A stretch of DNA of 64,000 bases from Cristatella mucedo (lineage: Eukaryota; Bryozoa; Phylactolaemata; Cristatellidae), in NCBI GenBank assembly GCA_009760855.2, contig WPIO01000308.1, positions 1-64,000 on the forward strand. Direction: 5' to 3'. This document shows, one piece after another, positions 42,802-53,527 of the stretch. Made by a program: the position numbers and the translations under genes. Within the stretch, counting starts at the first letter, position 1. Each line of letters begins with the position of its first letter. Under the pieces are notes generated by a model. It was not told where the DNA came from and ran no database searches. It worked only from the letters and a program-made list of their open reading frames with translations.

Positions 42802-45642
42802 ATGGGGTGCTCTGGCAGCCTTCTGGCCGAAGCGGCTGACGAACTTAGTGGTAGGGATTCGACCTCAAGCATTGACAGTGACAGCGACAGCCGTGGCAGT
42901 GGCCGCTGCAGCGGCAGCATCGACAGCGTGTTTTACGTGCAGCGGCTGGACGATGGCAACGTGCCGCTGTGCAGCGGCTACCTGAAAGTTTCCGAAGACC
43001 GGCTAGCACTGCGTCACATGGACAACGCTCGACTCAACGAAAGCCACGTGACCGAGTGGCCGTTCCGCTTCATCAGCCGCTTCGGCCTCTCCGACGAGGG
43101 ACACTTGGTGCTCGAAACTGGCAGCCCAGGCTCTGGCGAGTGGCAAATTCTCAAGTTCCAGTGTTCGCACAGCACCGAGCTGTATCGCGACGTGAAAGAG
43201 CGCCTGGTCAATTGCCGGCTTCCGGCGGAAGACGGTGACATTGGGCAGCGCGTGAAACCACAGTCTCGGCGTCAGAGGCAGAACCTGGCTGCTTTAGCAG
43301 CAGCTGATCAGGTGCTCGGCGGCAGTAATCGGTGTGTACGGGTGGTGGCAGCAGCAGCAGAGGCGGCTGAGCACACGCACGATGCTGGAAGCTGGCGGGT
43401 ACAAACTCAGCGTACCTTCGCCACAACAGAGGTCAGCTTACCAAAGTCACCGGAAGTAGCTGCGTCCAGCCACATAGATGAAATGCGGCAGTCCCGACAC
43501 TGTGTGCAGCCCCCAGCAGCCGGCCCAGTCAGCAGAAGCCAGCCTGGTTCAGTGAATGCATCACAAGGCGGGCAGCAGCTAGCAGCAGGCGAGTATGTTA
43601 ACCTGGCCGGCATCGGGCAGTGCAGCCACATGAAGGATTTGCCCCTCCTGGCTCCGAGCAACTATGAGAATGCTGCCGAGACAGATTCGGTCGATTGTGG
43701 GCGTGGCCGGGCCCAGGTCGGCTCAGGTGCAGCTGGGCCTGCCCTGCAAGCCCCTGAGTATATCAACATTGGCAGCAACGGTTTCGTCCGTGACGTCGAC
43801 TCACCGCTTGACTCGGAGCTTCTGCAGCCGCCGCGAGCGGGATCAAGCAGAAAGCCAAGTGCTGACCTGCACTACGCCCAGCTCAGTTTTGACGATGCCC
43901 CCGGAAACGTGGCAGCACAGAAGGAGGAGACAACTGAGGTTGCAGCCTCGGGTGCAGGTAGGCTGTGACCAGTGCTTGTACCAGTTGGAGATCTACCTTC
44001 TATGTATAGCTGCTGCTAGGTGCTACTCTGCAGGGATTCAGATATAGCCTCAGCTTAATCTTACACATCGTTACAAAATTACTTGCAAATGCAGCATAAT
44101 TGATACCACTGCATCCAGTATACATGCATGTGCAACAACATGTATGCATGCATATATGCGTATACACATATAAATATATATATATGTATACATATATATA
44201 TATATATTTATTTATACATATATATTTATACATATATGCACATATACTAAAACATGCATGTATTCTCATTCTTTCAGTCTATACAGTCTGGCAAGGTGGG
44301 TGGTGGGTTGCAATAGCTGATCTTAAGTCGTTTGGTTATAAGACCAATAGTTTTTCAAATGGGTCATCGCTTAAAGTACAGTTGTACCTCGGCTGAAAAG
44401 TGTCTCGACATACTCGTGTTTCGAGATACGAGCTGTCCCTTGGCCAATTTTTGCTTTGAGTTAGAGCTGAATATCGGGTTAGGAGTCAGCTTCAGATACT
44501 TCACAGCTAGTTGCCAAAGGGAACTGCACTCTGCTTGCTGTTGCTCAGGCCTATAAGTGTAGGGCAGCAAATGACGTTATTTTGCAAGTCAATGCCCAAC
44601 GACCTTGGTTTGACACCAAGCACATTCCTATTAGTTCACTCCCAGACAGACTCGAGCAAGCCATCGTAGTGCTTGGATGCACAAGATCGCCAGACTCCGG
44701 TGCAAATCTGACTATGGCAGGAACAGCTAAGTACATACTGTACTCTATCTAGGCAATATCATCGTGTGAGAGTTAGTTGCATAACTGATAACCATAAAGT
44801 CTTCCTAAAGGCCCAGCCAATAATCTGAAAGCTATGAAAGCCTAACGAAAAGGGCAAACATCAGCTAATAGTGTTCAGTAATTCATTTCAGCCTTTCTCC
44901 TCTAACTCTATTAGCATCTGATCTCCAAGTTACTCATGTACGTTAGATTAATTAATACAAGCTGCTTATTGCAAGTCATTCTATTGTATTGCTTTGAAAA
45001 AATATTTTTCATTCATAAGCACATTTTTTATTTTAAAGCATGTGACAAAAAGTCGGTGTCTTTTGGGGATCCGGTACGAATTAATGGCATTTCAATTATT
45101 TAAGTACAGATTGATTTGAAATGCAAGTACTTTGAGTTAGGAGCTCTGGCACAGAAGGAATTAAACTCATAAGCCGATGTATCACTCGTATGCAGGGATT
45201 GGCTCCTAGCCTTTAACTTTACAGCGAATAGTGAATATCAGTCATAAATCTACCGATTGGTTAGGCCGGCATTTTCGATTCCTAGTAACTGGATGCATCC
45301 AGTTTCTGGTGCAACTATTATTTTGGGCTGACCGTGCACGTCCACCCAATGAGATCGATTTTGATTGATGATTTTAGCCTCAGTTTTGGTGTCCGGTAAC
45401 CTGCCACTGCTATCTGCACTCTTCCAGGCTGCTCGGCCTTTGCTGCTAGAAAAGCGAACGATAACGCTACGGCATCCAGTGTGAAAGTCAAAGAGAAGGT
45501 GAAAGAGAAAAGTCAAGGTGAAGGTCAGGATTCAAGCAGCTGTGAGCATTCAACGATCGACATAGAGAGGACCCGTGCCCTGGCTGCCGTGGCCAAATAC
45601 GTGCAGACTAGACGTGCAGAACAGATGAAAGCCCTGATGTGA
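42802..45642 (+). CDS. FRS2-like membrane-anchored docking protein, two coding exons
   Basis: Model: exon 42,802-43,957, intron 43,958-45,427, exon 45,428-45,642; 456 codons with a phase-1 junction (GCAG|GTAGGC ... CTTCCAG|GCTGC). Start chosen because ATG gives MGCSGS, an N-myristoylation motif like that anchoring FRS2 to the plasma membrane. Residues about 43-137 form an IRS/FRS-type PTB domain (FYVQRLDDGNVPLCSGYL, WPFRFISRFG, LKFQCSHSTELYRDV), expected to bind an FGF-type receptor. Tyr265 (YVN), Tyr288 (YEN) and Tyr320 (YIN) fit Grb2-SH2 sites; Tyr358 is in LHYAQL. The last exon holds IDIERT, as near the human FRS2 C-terminus, but His426 stands where FRS2 has the Shp2-binding Tyr. A splice acceptor-like CTCCTTTTAG ends at 42,796, implying an upstream non-coding exon. 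A DOK-type adaptor is less likely: no PH domain. Confidence 0.82.
43958..45427 (+). other. Intron of FRS2-like gene
   Basis: GTAGGC donor, TCTGCACTCTTCCAG acceptor. Contains a TA/TATG-rich tract (44,130-44,245). Several blocks match the minus-strand paralogue's intron (for example GCGAATAGTGAATATCAGTC at 45,222 and TTTTGGTGTCCGGTAA at about 45,384), showing that the intron was duplicated along with the gene. Confidence 0.7.
45428..45642 (+). CDS. Last coding exon of FRS2-like gene
   Basis: 71 residues: a Lys/Glu-rich stretch made of short VKxKEK repeats, then SSSCEHSTIDIERTRALAA and a TGA at 45,640-45,642. The frame joins exon 1 without a stop. The IDIERT-x-A block matches the C-terminal region of vertebrate FRS2 and supports the assignment independently of the PTB domain. 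Confidence 0.8.
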
Positions 45643-46600
45643 TCAGCCTTCCAGCCGATCGGTCGCCAACGTCGTCAGTGATACGGCTCACGTGACCAGA
45701 ATGTCAGAAGTATTTGCTACATCTCATCGTGCTGTGCCCAGTCCAGCTAGCATACTGCAACTCCCTGCTGTGTGCGGCAATAACGAGCGAAAGTGGAAAT
45801 GGCCCAGTCAATCCTGATAAAGTGTCACTGGAGCTGCTAAAACCTATCGCTACTAAGCTTCAACCAGCCATAGCAACGAGTCTTCGATAACACTCACGAT
45901 ACGTCTTAACACTTTCCTATGAAATATTTAACTCATGAAGGCATACATCTGATGGGAAATGTGGCACTGAAGGGTTTTAGGCTGCTGTATAACGGTCCGA
46001 GTGTAAGGATTTCAAGTAATCAGTCCAGACGTTTTTTGTAAGGAATGACTGTGACTGGCAAGGGCCTACAGTTTACACTAAGAAATTGACAGCCAATATT
46101 GATTGATTACAGCAAGTGCAAGAGCTCGCAAGCGATTTCTGATTTGGAAAACGGCTTCGGATTGAAAACATAAGAACCAGGCCCCAGCCAAGTTGACAGC
46201 CAACATCACCCAGTCGACATGCCTGATACTTGAGCATTAATGCAGTTTTGACCGGTTACCAATCTATTTCTGAGCATAGTTTAAGCAGTCAAAGTTGACT
46301 TCTCACCGAGAACTCTTGGATTTCGCAAAAAAAATGTTTTTTCCTTTGCAATAAGTTTTTTGTAACATAAGAAATTGTTCGTTTAAACGTTTTCAGTAGT
46401 TCTTATTTTGTTTGTGATTTCTGCAATAGATCGTGTTGCAATGCCTTCAATCGCAGGTCAACGTTTGAGAATTATTCACTTAATCTTTGCATGCATTTTT
46501 ATTCGTATTTTTCCTAATAAAAATAAAGAAACAGTTTCAAGCGTTGCTGATGCTCTTCAGCCGCAGCTGCAGCAGGATATTGCGATCGACTTCTGACTGA
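45643..46600 (+). promoter_or_regulatory. 3'UTR of FRS2-like gene with poly(A) signals
   Basis: AATAAA occurs at 46,516-46,521 and 46,522-46,527. Sequence around 46,440-46,600 (TCTTTGCATGCATTTTT, GTTTCAAGCGTTGCT) matches the paralogue at 52,390-52,600 on the minus strand, so it belongs to the transcript or its flank in both copies. The 62-codon open frame at 46,408-46,596 is therefore probably not a gene. Confidence 0.55.
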
Positions 46601-46739
46601 AATTGCAATGCTGAGGAGCTCGACGCATATACGCGATTGAAACCTTTGTGGTTGCTACATCGGTAGATTGGGGTGAAATTTTCAGCTCAAGCCCTAAAAA
46701 TGCAATTCAAATTAAAAATACTGCACGATGAACCTTGTT

Positions 46740-49260
46740 CACCGAAATGATGATAATAATAATAATACTGATAATAATTGTAATGCACTTAACGCACTCT
46801 CAGAGAACTCAAATCTCTTTCTAGGCGCTTTTAATTTCCTGCAAAGAAAACACGATCGAAAGGTGAGAGGTATCGTGCTTGATAAGCAACATGATTAACG
46901 TGGTTAGGGGTGACATGCACAGGGACAGCATGCAAGTGTGGTTAATGGCAGCATACAACAGTGTCAGCACGCCTAAGCACATAAAGGACGAATCACAGGG
47001 ATTCACTAAATGCTGTCATAAATAGGTGCATTTAAAATTTATTTTTAAATGTGGTAAAAAGTCAGGTGATGTAACGAAAGTGATTTTGAGGTTTTGGGAG
47101 CATAATAATAATAATAATAATGCACTTAATAAGGTGCCCTCAGAGAACTTAATCTTAATCTTTCTAGGTGCTTTGCATTTGCAGCAAATGCATACGAACT
47201 AAATGCAAGGTCTCCAAAGGATTTGAGAGTTGTATGAGGTACAGGTAAACAGTTAGTTTAGAAAAGCCGATGATAGGATGCAGGATGCAGCATGGTGGGG
47301 CGGTGGATGTGATAGGTCGGCTGGGGCCAAGGAATGAAGTGAGCGACACAACTTAATATGTCGATCCGTTGCTTGACTGGCAGCCAATGCAGGTCAACCA
47401 GAAGTGATGTGATGGGGATACGGCGAAGCTCACGACAGACAATCTTAGCTGCAGAGTTTTGCACAAGCTGTAAACGCCTGATTGCACATGCCGATAGGCA
47501 GCAGGTATTGAGTTACAGAAGTCATGACGGGATGTCACGAATGCATGGACCATTTTAGATGTGCTATCCCTATCCAACAAGCCCAAATTGTAGCAAGATT
47601 ATGTAGCGGAAGGTGGGCAGACTTGATTGTGGAGCTAATGTGGTCATCTAACGAATGGTCACTTTGGAACATGACACCTAGATTTCGTTCAGATTTAACA
47701 GGAGATATGTTGACAATGCCGATTTTGAGCATCAGCCATTCAAAATTATAAATCCCACTTGGTTCACCCGTAACTAGTAAGTTAGTTTTATCTCCATTTA
47801 ATTTAAGAATATTTGCTGCCATCCATGTGTGCATGACATGAATACATGCAGCAAGGGAGTTGAGAGAGTTTGACGTACTCGAGGGCTGGGAGGGATCAAA
47901 GCAAAGGTACAACTGAGCGTTGTCTGCATTAATAATAATATTGCACTTGATAAAGCGCCTCAGAGAACTTAATCTCTTTCTAGGCGCTTTACATTTGCTG
48001 CAAAGTGATATGCAATAGAATAGTAAGTAAAATCATGCTTGAAAAACAAACAAAATGAATAATATGGTTAGGGGTGACATGCACAGGGTCAGCATGCAAA
48101 TGTGGTTAGTGGCAGCATGCACAGTGTCAGCATGCATAAGCACATCAAATTAAAGTGAAAGCCTTGATTGTGCTTGGCAATCACATCGGCAAGAGGCTGA
48201 GTATAAAACGTGGAAGGAACCGGACCTAGCACCTAGCCTTGAGGTACCCCATTTTCAGAGGTGATTCGGATGATCTTTGTCCATTCACATCGACACTCTA
48301 GAGTCTCCCACTGAGATAATACCTGAACCATCGAAGGTTATTGTAATTCTCTTTTAGCATGGCTAGCAGTGAAAGCAACTAGATCACTGCAGCTGACTAC
48401 GAATATAGCTGCAAGGCTAGTCCTCAAGTCCTAGAAGTTTGACCACGTGTCTCCTTTGCTAAAAGAGCTAGGATGGATGCCGGTTGAGCAAAAGATACAG
48501 AGTAAAGTTCTTACACTGACCCACAAGGCCGCCACGGCTTGCCTCCTTCTTACCTAGCTGAACTGCAGCATCATTTTCAGCCTGTTTGCACCTTCAGGTC
48601 CAGTGTGGACAATACAGTTAGCTGTTCCATTCCTTTGCTTAAAGACCGTTGGCGACAGAAGCTTTAGCTCTGCAGGTGCTAGACAGTGGAACTTGCTTCC
48701 ACAATTCCCATGCGACGACAACTACTCTCCCGCTGCTGACTATGGCTCATCCGTTTTAGCAGTCCTGAGCTGCTAATTCCATGCTACTCACTACCTTAAC
48801 TGCTCTCCTGACTCTGCTATGCTTCCCACTTTCTCTTTGTTGCCTGAGACGAAGTCTGTTGGCTACCAATTCGTACCGAAAGCCGCTTGGGCTTCGAGTG
48901 GGCTGTACAAAACTTTCCTGCGTACCACCCACATGATCTGCATTATTTAGTGGAGTTACAGACGGAGATACATTAAAACTCTACCAGTTATGCCCCGGCG
49001 AGATGAGAGGCACTCAAAAAGGACTTGGTGATCGATAGAATCAAAAGATACCGAAAAATCGTTAAAAACAAGCAAAGATACTCCACTCAGGTCTGCATTC
49101 CTCAGTAGGTCGTTGAACAGCCGAAGCAATGCTGATGCTGTGGTGTGATTGGGTCTAAAGCCAGACTAGAACTTGCTAGCAAGGTTTGAGGTTTCAATAT
49201 ATGAGTTCAGCTGGTGAGCCACGACTCATTCCTGTGTCTGATAAAACTACTGAATAGCTA
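46740..49260 (-). mobile_element. LINE-B copy with nested LINE-B tails and LINE-A
   Basis: Outer minus-strand LINE-B: tail ATAATAATAATA at 46,750, 3' part to about 47,100, ORF remnants 47,196-47,926 (RT C-terminal region and a SARNLGV-type block near 47,670) and 48,149-48,340, then 48,990-49,260. Inner elements: LINE-B tails at 47,103-47,195 and 47,928-48,148 and a plus-strand LINE-A at 48,340-48,990. Copies of one LINE family repeatedly landed in the same older copy. Confidence 0.65.
48340..48990 (+). mobile_element. LINE-A 3' half nested in LINE-B
   Basis: Plus-strand copy of the 3' third of LINE-A: GGTTATTGTAATTCTCTTTTAGC to GACGGAGATACATTAAA, including the GACCGTTGGCGACAGAAGC block (GDRSFS region). 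Frameshifted. Confidence 0.75.
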
Positions 49261-49480
49261 AGATGTGCTTATTCGAAATTTACCGAAGGTAATTCCGTAT
49301 ACTTTGACCACAGTTTTGACAGCTCTCAAGTCTTAACATTACTAAGTTTCCTCAAACTTGCAAGCAAGTTCTAGTCTGGCTTTAGAGCTAATCACTCCAC
49401 AAGCCAGCATTGCTTCGGGTGTACAAAGACCTACTTAGAAATGCAGACATGGGTAGAGTATCTCTGCTTGTTTTGTTCGA
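49261..49480 (+). mobile_element. LINE-B fragment, opposite orientation
   Basis: TTCTAGTCTGGCTTTAGAGCTAATCACTCC is the reverse complement of the LINE-B block at 49,150-49,170, so a plus-strand LINE-B piece abuts the minus-strand one. Confidence 0.45.
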
Positions 49481-49594
49481 TCTTTTGATCCATGTTTTAT
49501 ACTGAGCCCGAAGTCATAAGTGAAAAACAGTCTTTAATCAGGCACTTTACAAGTGCTTCAGGGCTTCAATCCATGACATTAATCGTGAAAATAA

Positions 49595-49745
49595 AAATAT
49601 ATCTAATTAATTTGTATAGCGCCCGAAGGGTAACTAGATCTATATTTAGGCGCTTCACACGTGCCTCGGGGCTCGAGCCTGCGACCTCAGCCTGACCTTG
49701 GTAGGAGCGAGAGCCTTAACCGCTAGACCAAACCAGCTCGCTGAA
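49595..49745 (-). mobile_element. SINE-B copy 1 (tRNA-derived)
   Basis: Reading leftwards from 49,742: GAGCTGGTTTGGTCTAGCGGTTAAGG (box A TGGTCTAGCGG), then box B GGCTCGAGCCCC, then a 3' end GCGCCTAAATATAGATC...GGGCGCTATAC that resembles the LINE-B 3' hairpin. Confidence 0.75.
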
Positions 49746-49879
49746 GGCTAACCTCTGACCCCTAGACCAAACCGGGCGGGGGCGGCTGGTCCTTGCAGTC
49801 TATGCATAAGTCAAACAAAATTCAGGCACTTTAAAAGTGTTTCAGTTCACGGCTTTACACGTTAAAATAGTTTCTTTTT

Positions 49880-50045
49880 AATTCATTTGTACGGCGTCCC
49901 AAGAGAGCTGGATCTCTATTCAGGCACTTCACATTTTCCTCGGGGCTCGAGCCCATGACCTCAGCCATGCCTTAGTCGGGGCAAGCACCTTAACCGCTAG
50001 ACCAAACCAGCTCTCTGAAGGCTAACCTCTGACCCCTAGACCAAA
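49880..50045 (-). mobile_element. SINE-B copy 2
   Basis: Same structure as copy 1, about 70-80% alike by eye, with a head extension CTGAAGGCTAACCTCTGACCCCTAGACC on the plus strand shared by both. Box B GGGCTCGAGCCC. Confidence 0.75.
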
Positions 50046-50094
50046 CCGGATGGGGCCGGCCGGTCTCTGTTGTCTATGCCTACTGAGATCTATC

Positions 50095-50182
50095 GTGTTT
50101 CCTTTGCAGCAAATGTAAATCGCCAAAGAAGAGACTGAGTTCTCTGAGGGTGCTTTATCAAGCGTTTTGTTATTATTATTAT
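50095..50182 (+). mobile_element. LINE-B tail only
   Basis: TTTGCAGCAAATGTAAATCGCC...GGGTGCTTTATCAAGCG and TTATTATTATTATG tail. Confidence 0.65.
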
Positions 50183-50514
50183 GACTGGCTATGCTTGCCT
50201 TAATATGTGCTATCTATGCATATCTGCAGCTTTTTACCCTATCTATGCGAGCAGGTTGCTTCAGTGTCTTTGTGTTGTAGATGCTACGGTACGATATGGA
50301 TGACAGAAATGCTAGGGAGAATTTTGGCGGAAACCCTGTTGCGTTAAAATCTTGCTTTATTTCGCTAAGTACTAGTCGCTGTCGAAAACAATGATAGCCA
50401 TGCACAATGAATGGTATACTATTCTAGAAACGTGTGCAAGCCTATGTATGTGTAATTGCAGGAGGCTCGTGCATGTGTAAGGAAGTCAAGTGGTCAACAG
50501 GACAGTCAAGGGGC

Positions 50515-51671
50515 TAAATGACCAGATATGATGTGATTGCCAAGCACAATCTAGGCTTTCACTTCTATGCGGATGACACTCAGTTGTACATTTGCTTTGA
50601 TCCCTCCCAGCCTTCGAGCACCTCAAATTCTCTCAACTCACTTGCTGCATGCATTGATGACATCCGATCATGGATGGCAGCAAATTTTCTAAAACTAAAC
50701 GATGATAAAAACTAACTTACTAGTTATGGGCTAACCTAGTGCGATTCAGAAATTGGAAAGGCTGACTTTCAAAATTGGCTCTGCCAGCATATCTCCAGTT
50801 GAATCAGCTCGAAATCTAGGTGTCATATTCCAAAGCGACCTCTCGTTAGACGACCACATCAGCTCCACAGTCAAATCAGCCTATTTTCAGCTTCATAACA
50901 TTGCTAAAATTAGGGCTTGTTTAGATAAGGATACCACGTCCAAGTTGGTCCATGCATTCGTGACATCTCGTCTCGACTTCTGCAACTCACTGCTTACTGG
51001 CCTACCAGCATGTGCGATCAGGCGATTGCAGCTGGTGCAAAACTCTGCAGCTAGGCTTGTCTGTCGTGAGCGTCGCAGTTGCCACATTACTCCACTTCTC
51101 GCCGACATGCACTGGCTACCAGTCAAGCAACGGATTGACTTCAAGGTTTTGTCGCTCACTTTTAGGTCTCTTCATTCTATGGCTCCAGCCTATCTTTCAG
51201 ATATACTACCCAATCAGGCCAAGCATCGTACCACTCGCTTTTCGGAATCCAACAGTCCAGAAATACCTCGTACAAACCTTAAATCCTTTGGAGACCGTGC
51301 ATTTAGCTCGTATGCTCCCAAAGCCTGGAACTCCCTCCCGACCTGCATCAGAACATCCCCTGACCTGACCACATTTAAAAGAAACTTAAAAACACACCTA
51401 TTTAGGACAGCATTTAGTGGGTCCCTGTGATTCGTCCTTGTTGTGCTTATGCGTGCTGACACTGTGCATACTGCCACTAACCACATTTGCATGCTGACCC
51501 TGTGCATGTCACCCCTAACCATATTATTCATTTTGTTTGTTTTTCAAGCATGATTTTACTTACTATTCTATTGCGTATCACTTTGCAGCAAATGTAAAGT
51601 GCCTAGAAAGAGATTAAGTTCTCTGAGGGCGCTTTATCAAGTGCAATATTATTATTATTATTATTATTATA
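50515..51671 (+). mobile_element. LINE-B, best-preserved 3' half
   Basis: From the palm motif [21 protein letters not shown] (50,560) through ESARNLGVIFQSDLSLDDHI and RLDFCNSLLTGLPACAIRRLQ to GDRAFSSYAPKAWNSLPTC and the stop at 51,430, then a 160-base 3'UTR, hairpin TAAAGTGCC...GGCGCTTTA and ATT tail. The ORF from 50,753 to 51,430 is 225 codons without a stop. CR1/L2-like by the YADDTQLY and C-terminal AWNSLP blocks. Confidence 0.88.
50753..51430 (+). pseudogene. LINE-B reverse transcriptase C-terminal part
   Basis: 225 open codons: RT thumb and the C-terminal region conserved in L2/CR1 elements. 5'-truncated and separated from the palm by a frame change near 50,715, so not a functional gene. 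Confidence 0.8.
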
Positions 51672-52379
51672 GGACGTTTGGAAATAATGCAAAAGACTGT
51701 AGAATAGCTAAGATGCGGTTGTGCTACAGTTACTGTAGATAATTCCATATTATTTGACTAGCTCTCATGTCTTAAGATTATTAAGTTTCTTTAGGCACAA
51801 ACCGTAATGATGCAGACAAAGGTAGAAATAGGGTCATTTCCGAATTCAAGAAATTGTAGCTGCATGCACTTGAATCTGATACCGCTCATGCAATCAAGAC
51901 AAGATCATTTTGTTCGGCAACATATGGAGTTATAAGAAACTACTAAGTACACCTAAGGCAGCCAACGTATACCCGACTACTAGTTATAATAGCTTAGAAA
52001 AGATCACCTACAACAACCGTTTGGGTTCATTCGTGATTCGCCGAGAGCACACGAGAGCTCTACAAACACCAAATTGTGCCACACGACACGTACTTGGTTA
52101 ACGTAATTAGGCGTTTTTGTCCGCTGTAGTTATGCCATTATGCAATATTCACTCGACAAATTTGCTTCCAGCATATGGAATTAACCAAGTGAGAAAATAA
52201 ATTCTTTCGCAGTTTCATTTAAAACGTTAATGCATTCTATTTATCTATTATTTTGGAGGTTCGTTTTGAGTGGCATTAACTAATTGAATTGCATCTGGCG
52301 AGTGTGAGTTGTAAATGTAATGCAATCAACTGAGCTACAAACTGCACGGCTTTTAATCGCACGTATATGTTAAGCTTCT
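51672..52379. other. No gene seen
   Basis: AT-rich sequence between a LINE-B tail and the paralogue's 3' flank; no supported ORF. Confidence 0.4.
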
Positions 52380-53362
52380 CAGCAATGCAATCCAAGTCAG
52401 AAATCGATCATAATACCCGGCTGTTCTGCTGCTGAATAGCATAAGCAACGCTTGAAACTCTCTCTGTATTTGTATTAATAAGAACACAAGAAAAATGCAT
52501 GCAAAGATTATATGAAGAATTAGCTAACGTTGACCTACGATTAAAAACACTGTAACACAAACTGTTGCCGAAATCCGTAACAAAATGAGTGACACTCGAG
52601 ACGCAGGAAAAGGACAATTTCTTAGGTTACAAAAACAAATTTGCTCCAAAGGAGCATTTTTTGGGTGAAATCCAAGAGTGAGAAGTAAACTTTGACTGCC
52701 AATTCAATGCTCTGAAATACATTGGTAACTCCTCAAAGCTGCAATAGTGCTTAAGCAATAGGCATGCTGACTGACTAATTTTAGTTGTCAACTTAGTAGA
52801 GCGTGGGTCTGATGTTTTAAAATCGATGCCGTTTTCCAAACTAGCACTCGCTGGATCATTTCTCTTGAACGTGTTACACCCGATTCATGCTGATAGTCAG
52901 TTTCTTAATTTGAACTGGAGGCCGTAGCCAATCACAATCATTCTTCAGAAAAAACTGGATTGATTACGTGAAATTCTTACACTTAGACCGGTATACTGTA
53001 GCTTACAACCTTCCAGTCCCAAATTTCCCAAAATGGATGGATGCATAAGTGAGTTTAATCTCTCAGAGGAAAGTGTAAAGCGTTATCATGAGCTACACTG
53101 TGTTATGGAAGACTCATTGATATTGCTGGTTGGACCTTAGTAGTGATAGGTTTGAGAAACTCCGGCGACACTTTATCGGGATTGACTAAGCTATTTCCAT
53201 TTTCTCTCATAATTGCAGCATACAGCAATGAGTTGCAGAATGCTAGCTGGACTGGTCACAGCATGATGAGGTGTAGCAAACAATTAAGATATTCTGGCCA
53301 CGTGAGCCTGAGTGAGTATCGATGACGTGTCGGCGAACGATACGTTGATTAGGCTGATCGTA
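52380..53362 (-). other. 3'UTR/flank of FRS2-like paralogue (copy 2)
   Basis: On the minus strand this matches the 3' region of copy 1: GTAACCTAAGAAATTG, TAATCTTTGCATGCATTTTT and AGTTTCAAGCGTTGCT. At the place of the two AATAAA signals of copy 1, copy 2 reads AATACAAATACAG, so both signals are changed. Confidence 0.65.
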
Positions 53363-53527
53363 TCAAAGCGTTCGTTTTGACCGCGAATAGTTTGCCATAG
53401 CAGCCAGAGCACGCTTCCTCTCCATGTCGATCGTTGCATGCTAGCAACTGCTTGACTGCCAACCTTTGACTTTTACTCGTAACTTGGTAGCTCTATCGAT
53501 CCTTTGCAATCAGCTTTGGCGAGCAAC
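53363..53527 (-). pseudogene. Last exon of FRS2-like paralogue, with premature stops
   Basis: Acceptor CCACTCTGCCAG ends at 53,528; the exon reads to TGA 53,363-53,365. It encodes ATIDMERKRALAAMANY, aligned with the IDIERT block of copy 1. Compared with copy 1 it is shorter (165 against 215 bases, not a multiple of three), the frame entered from exon 1 hits TAG after eleven codons, and in the conserved frame GAG of copy 1 is TAG just before CAT (His). The C-terminus is therefore lost. Confidence 0.8.

Noticed and set aside
46408-46596. 62-codon ORF as a separate gene
   Set aside because: It matches the 3' flank of the paralogue (52.4-52.6 kb) without keeping the reading frame, so it is 3'UTR.
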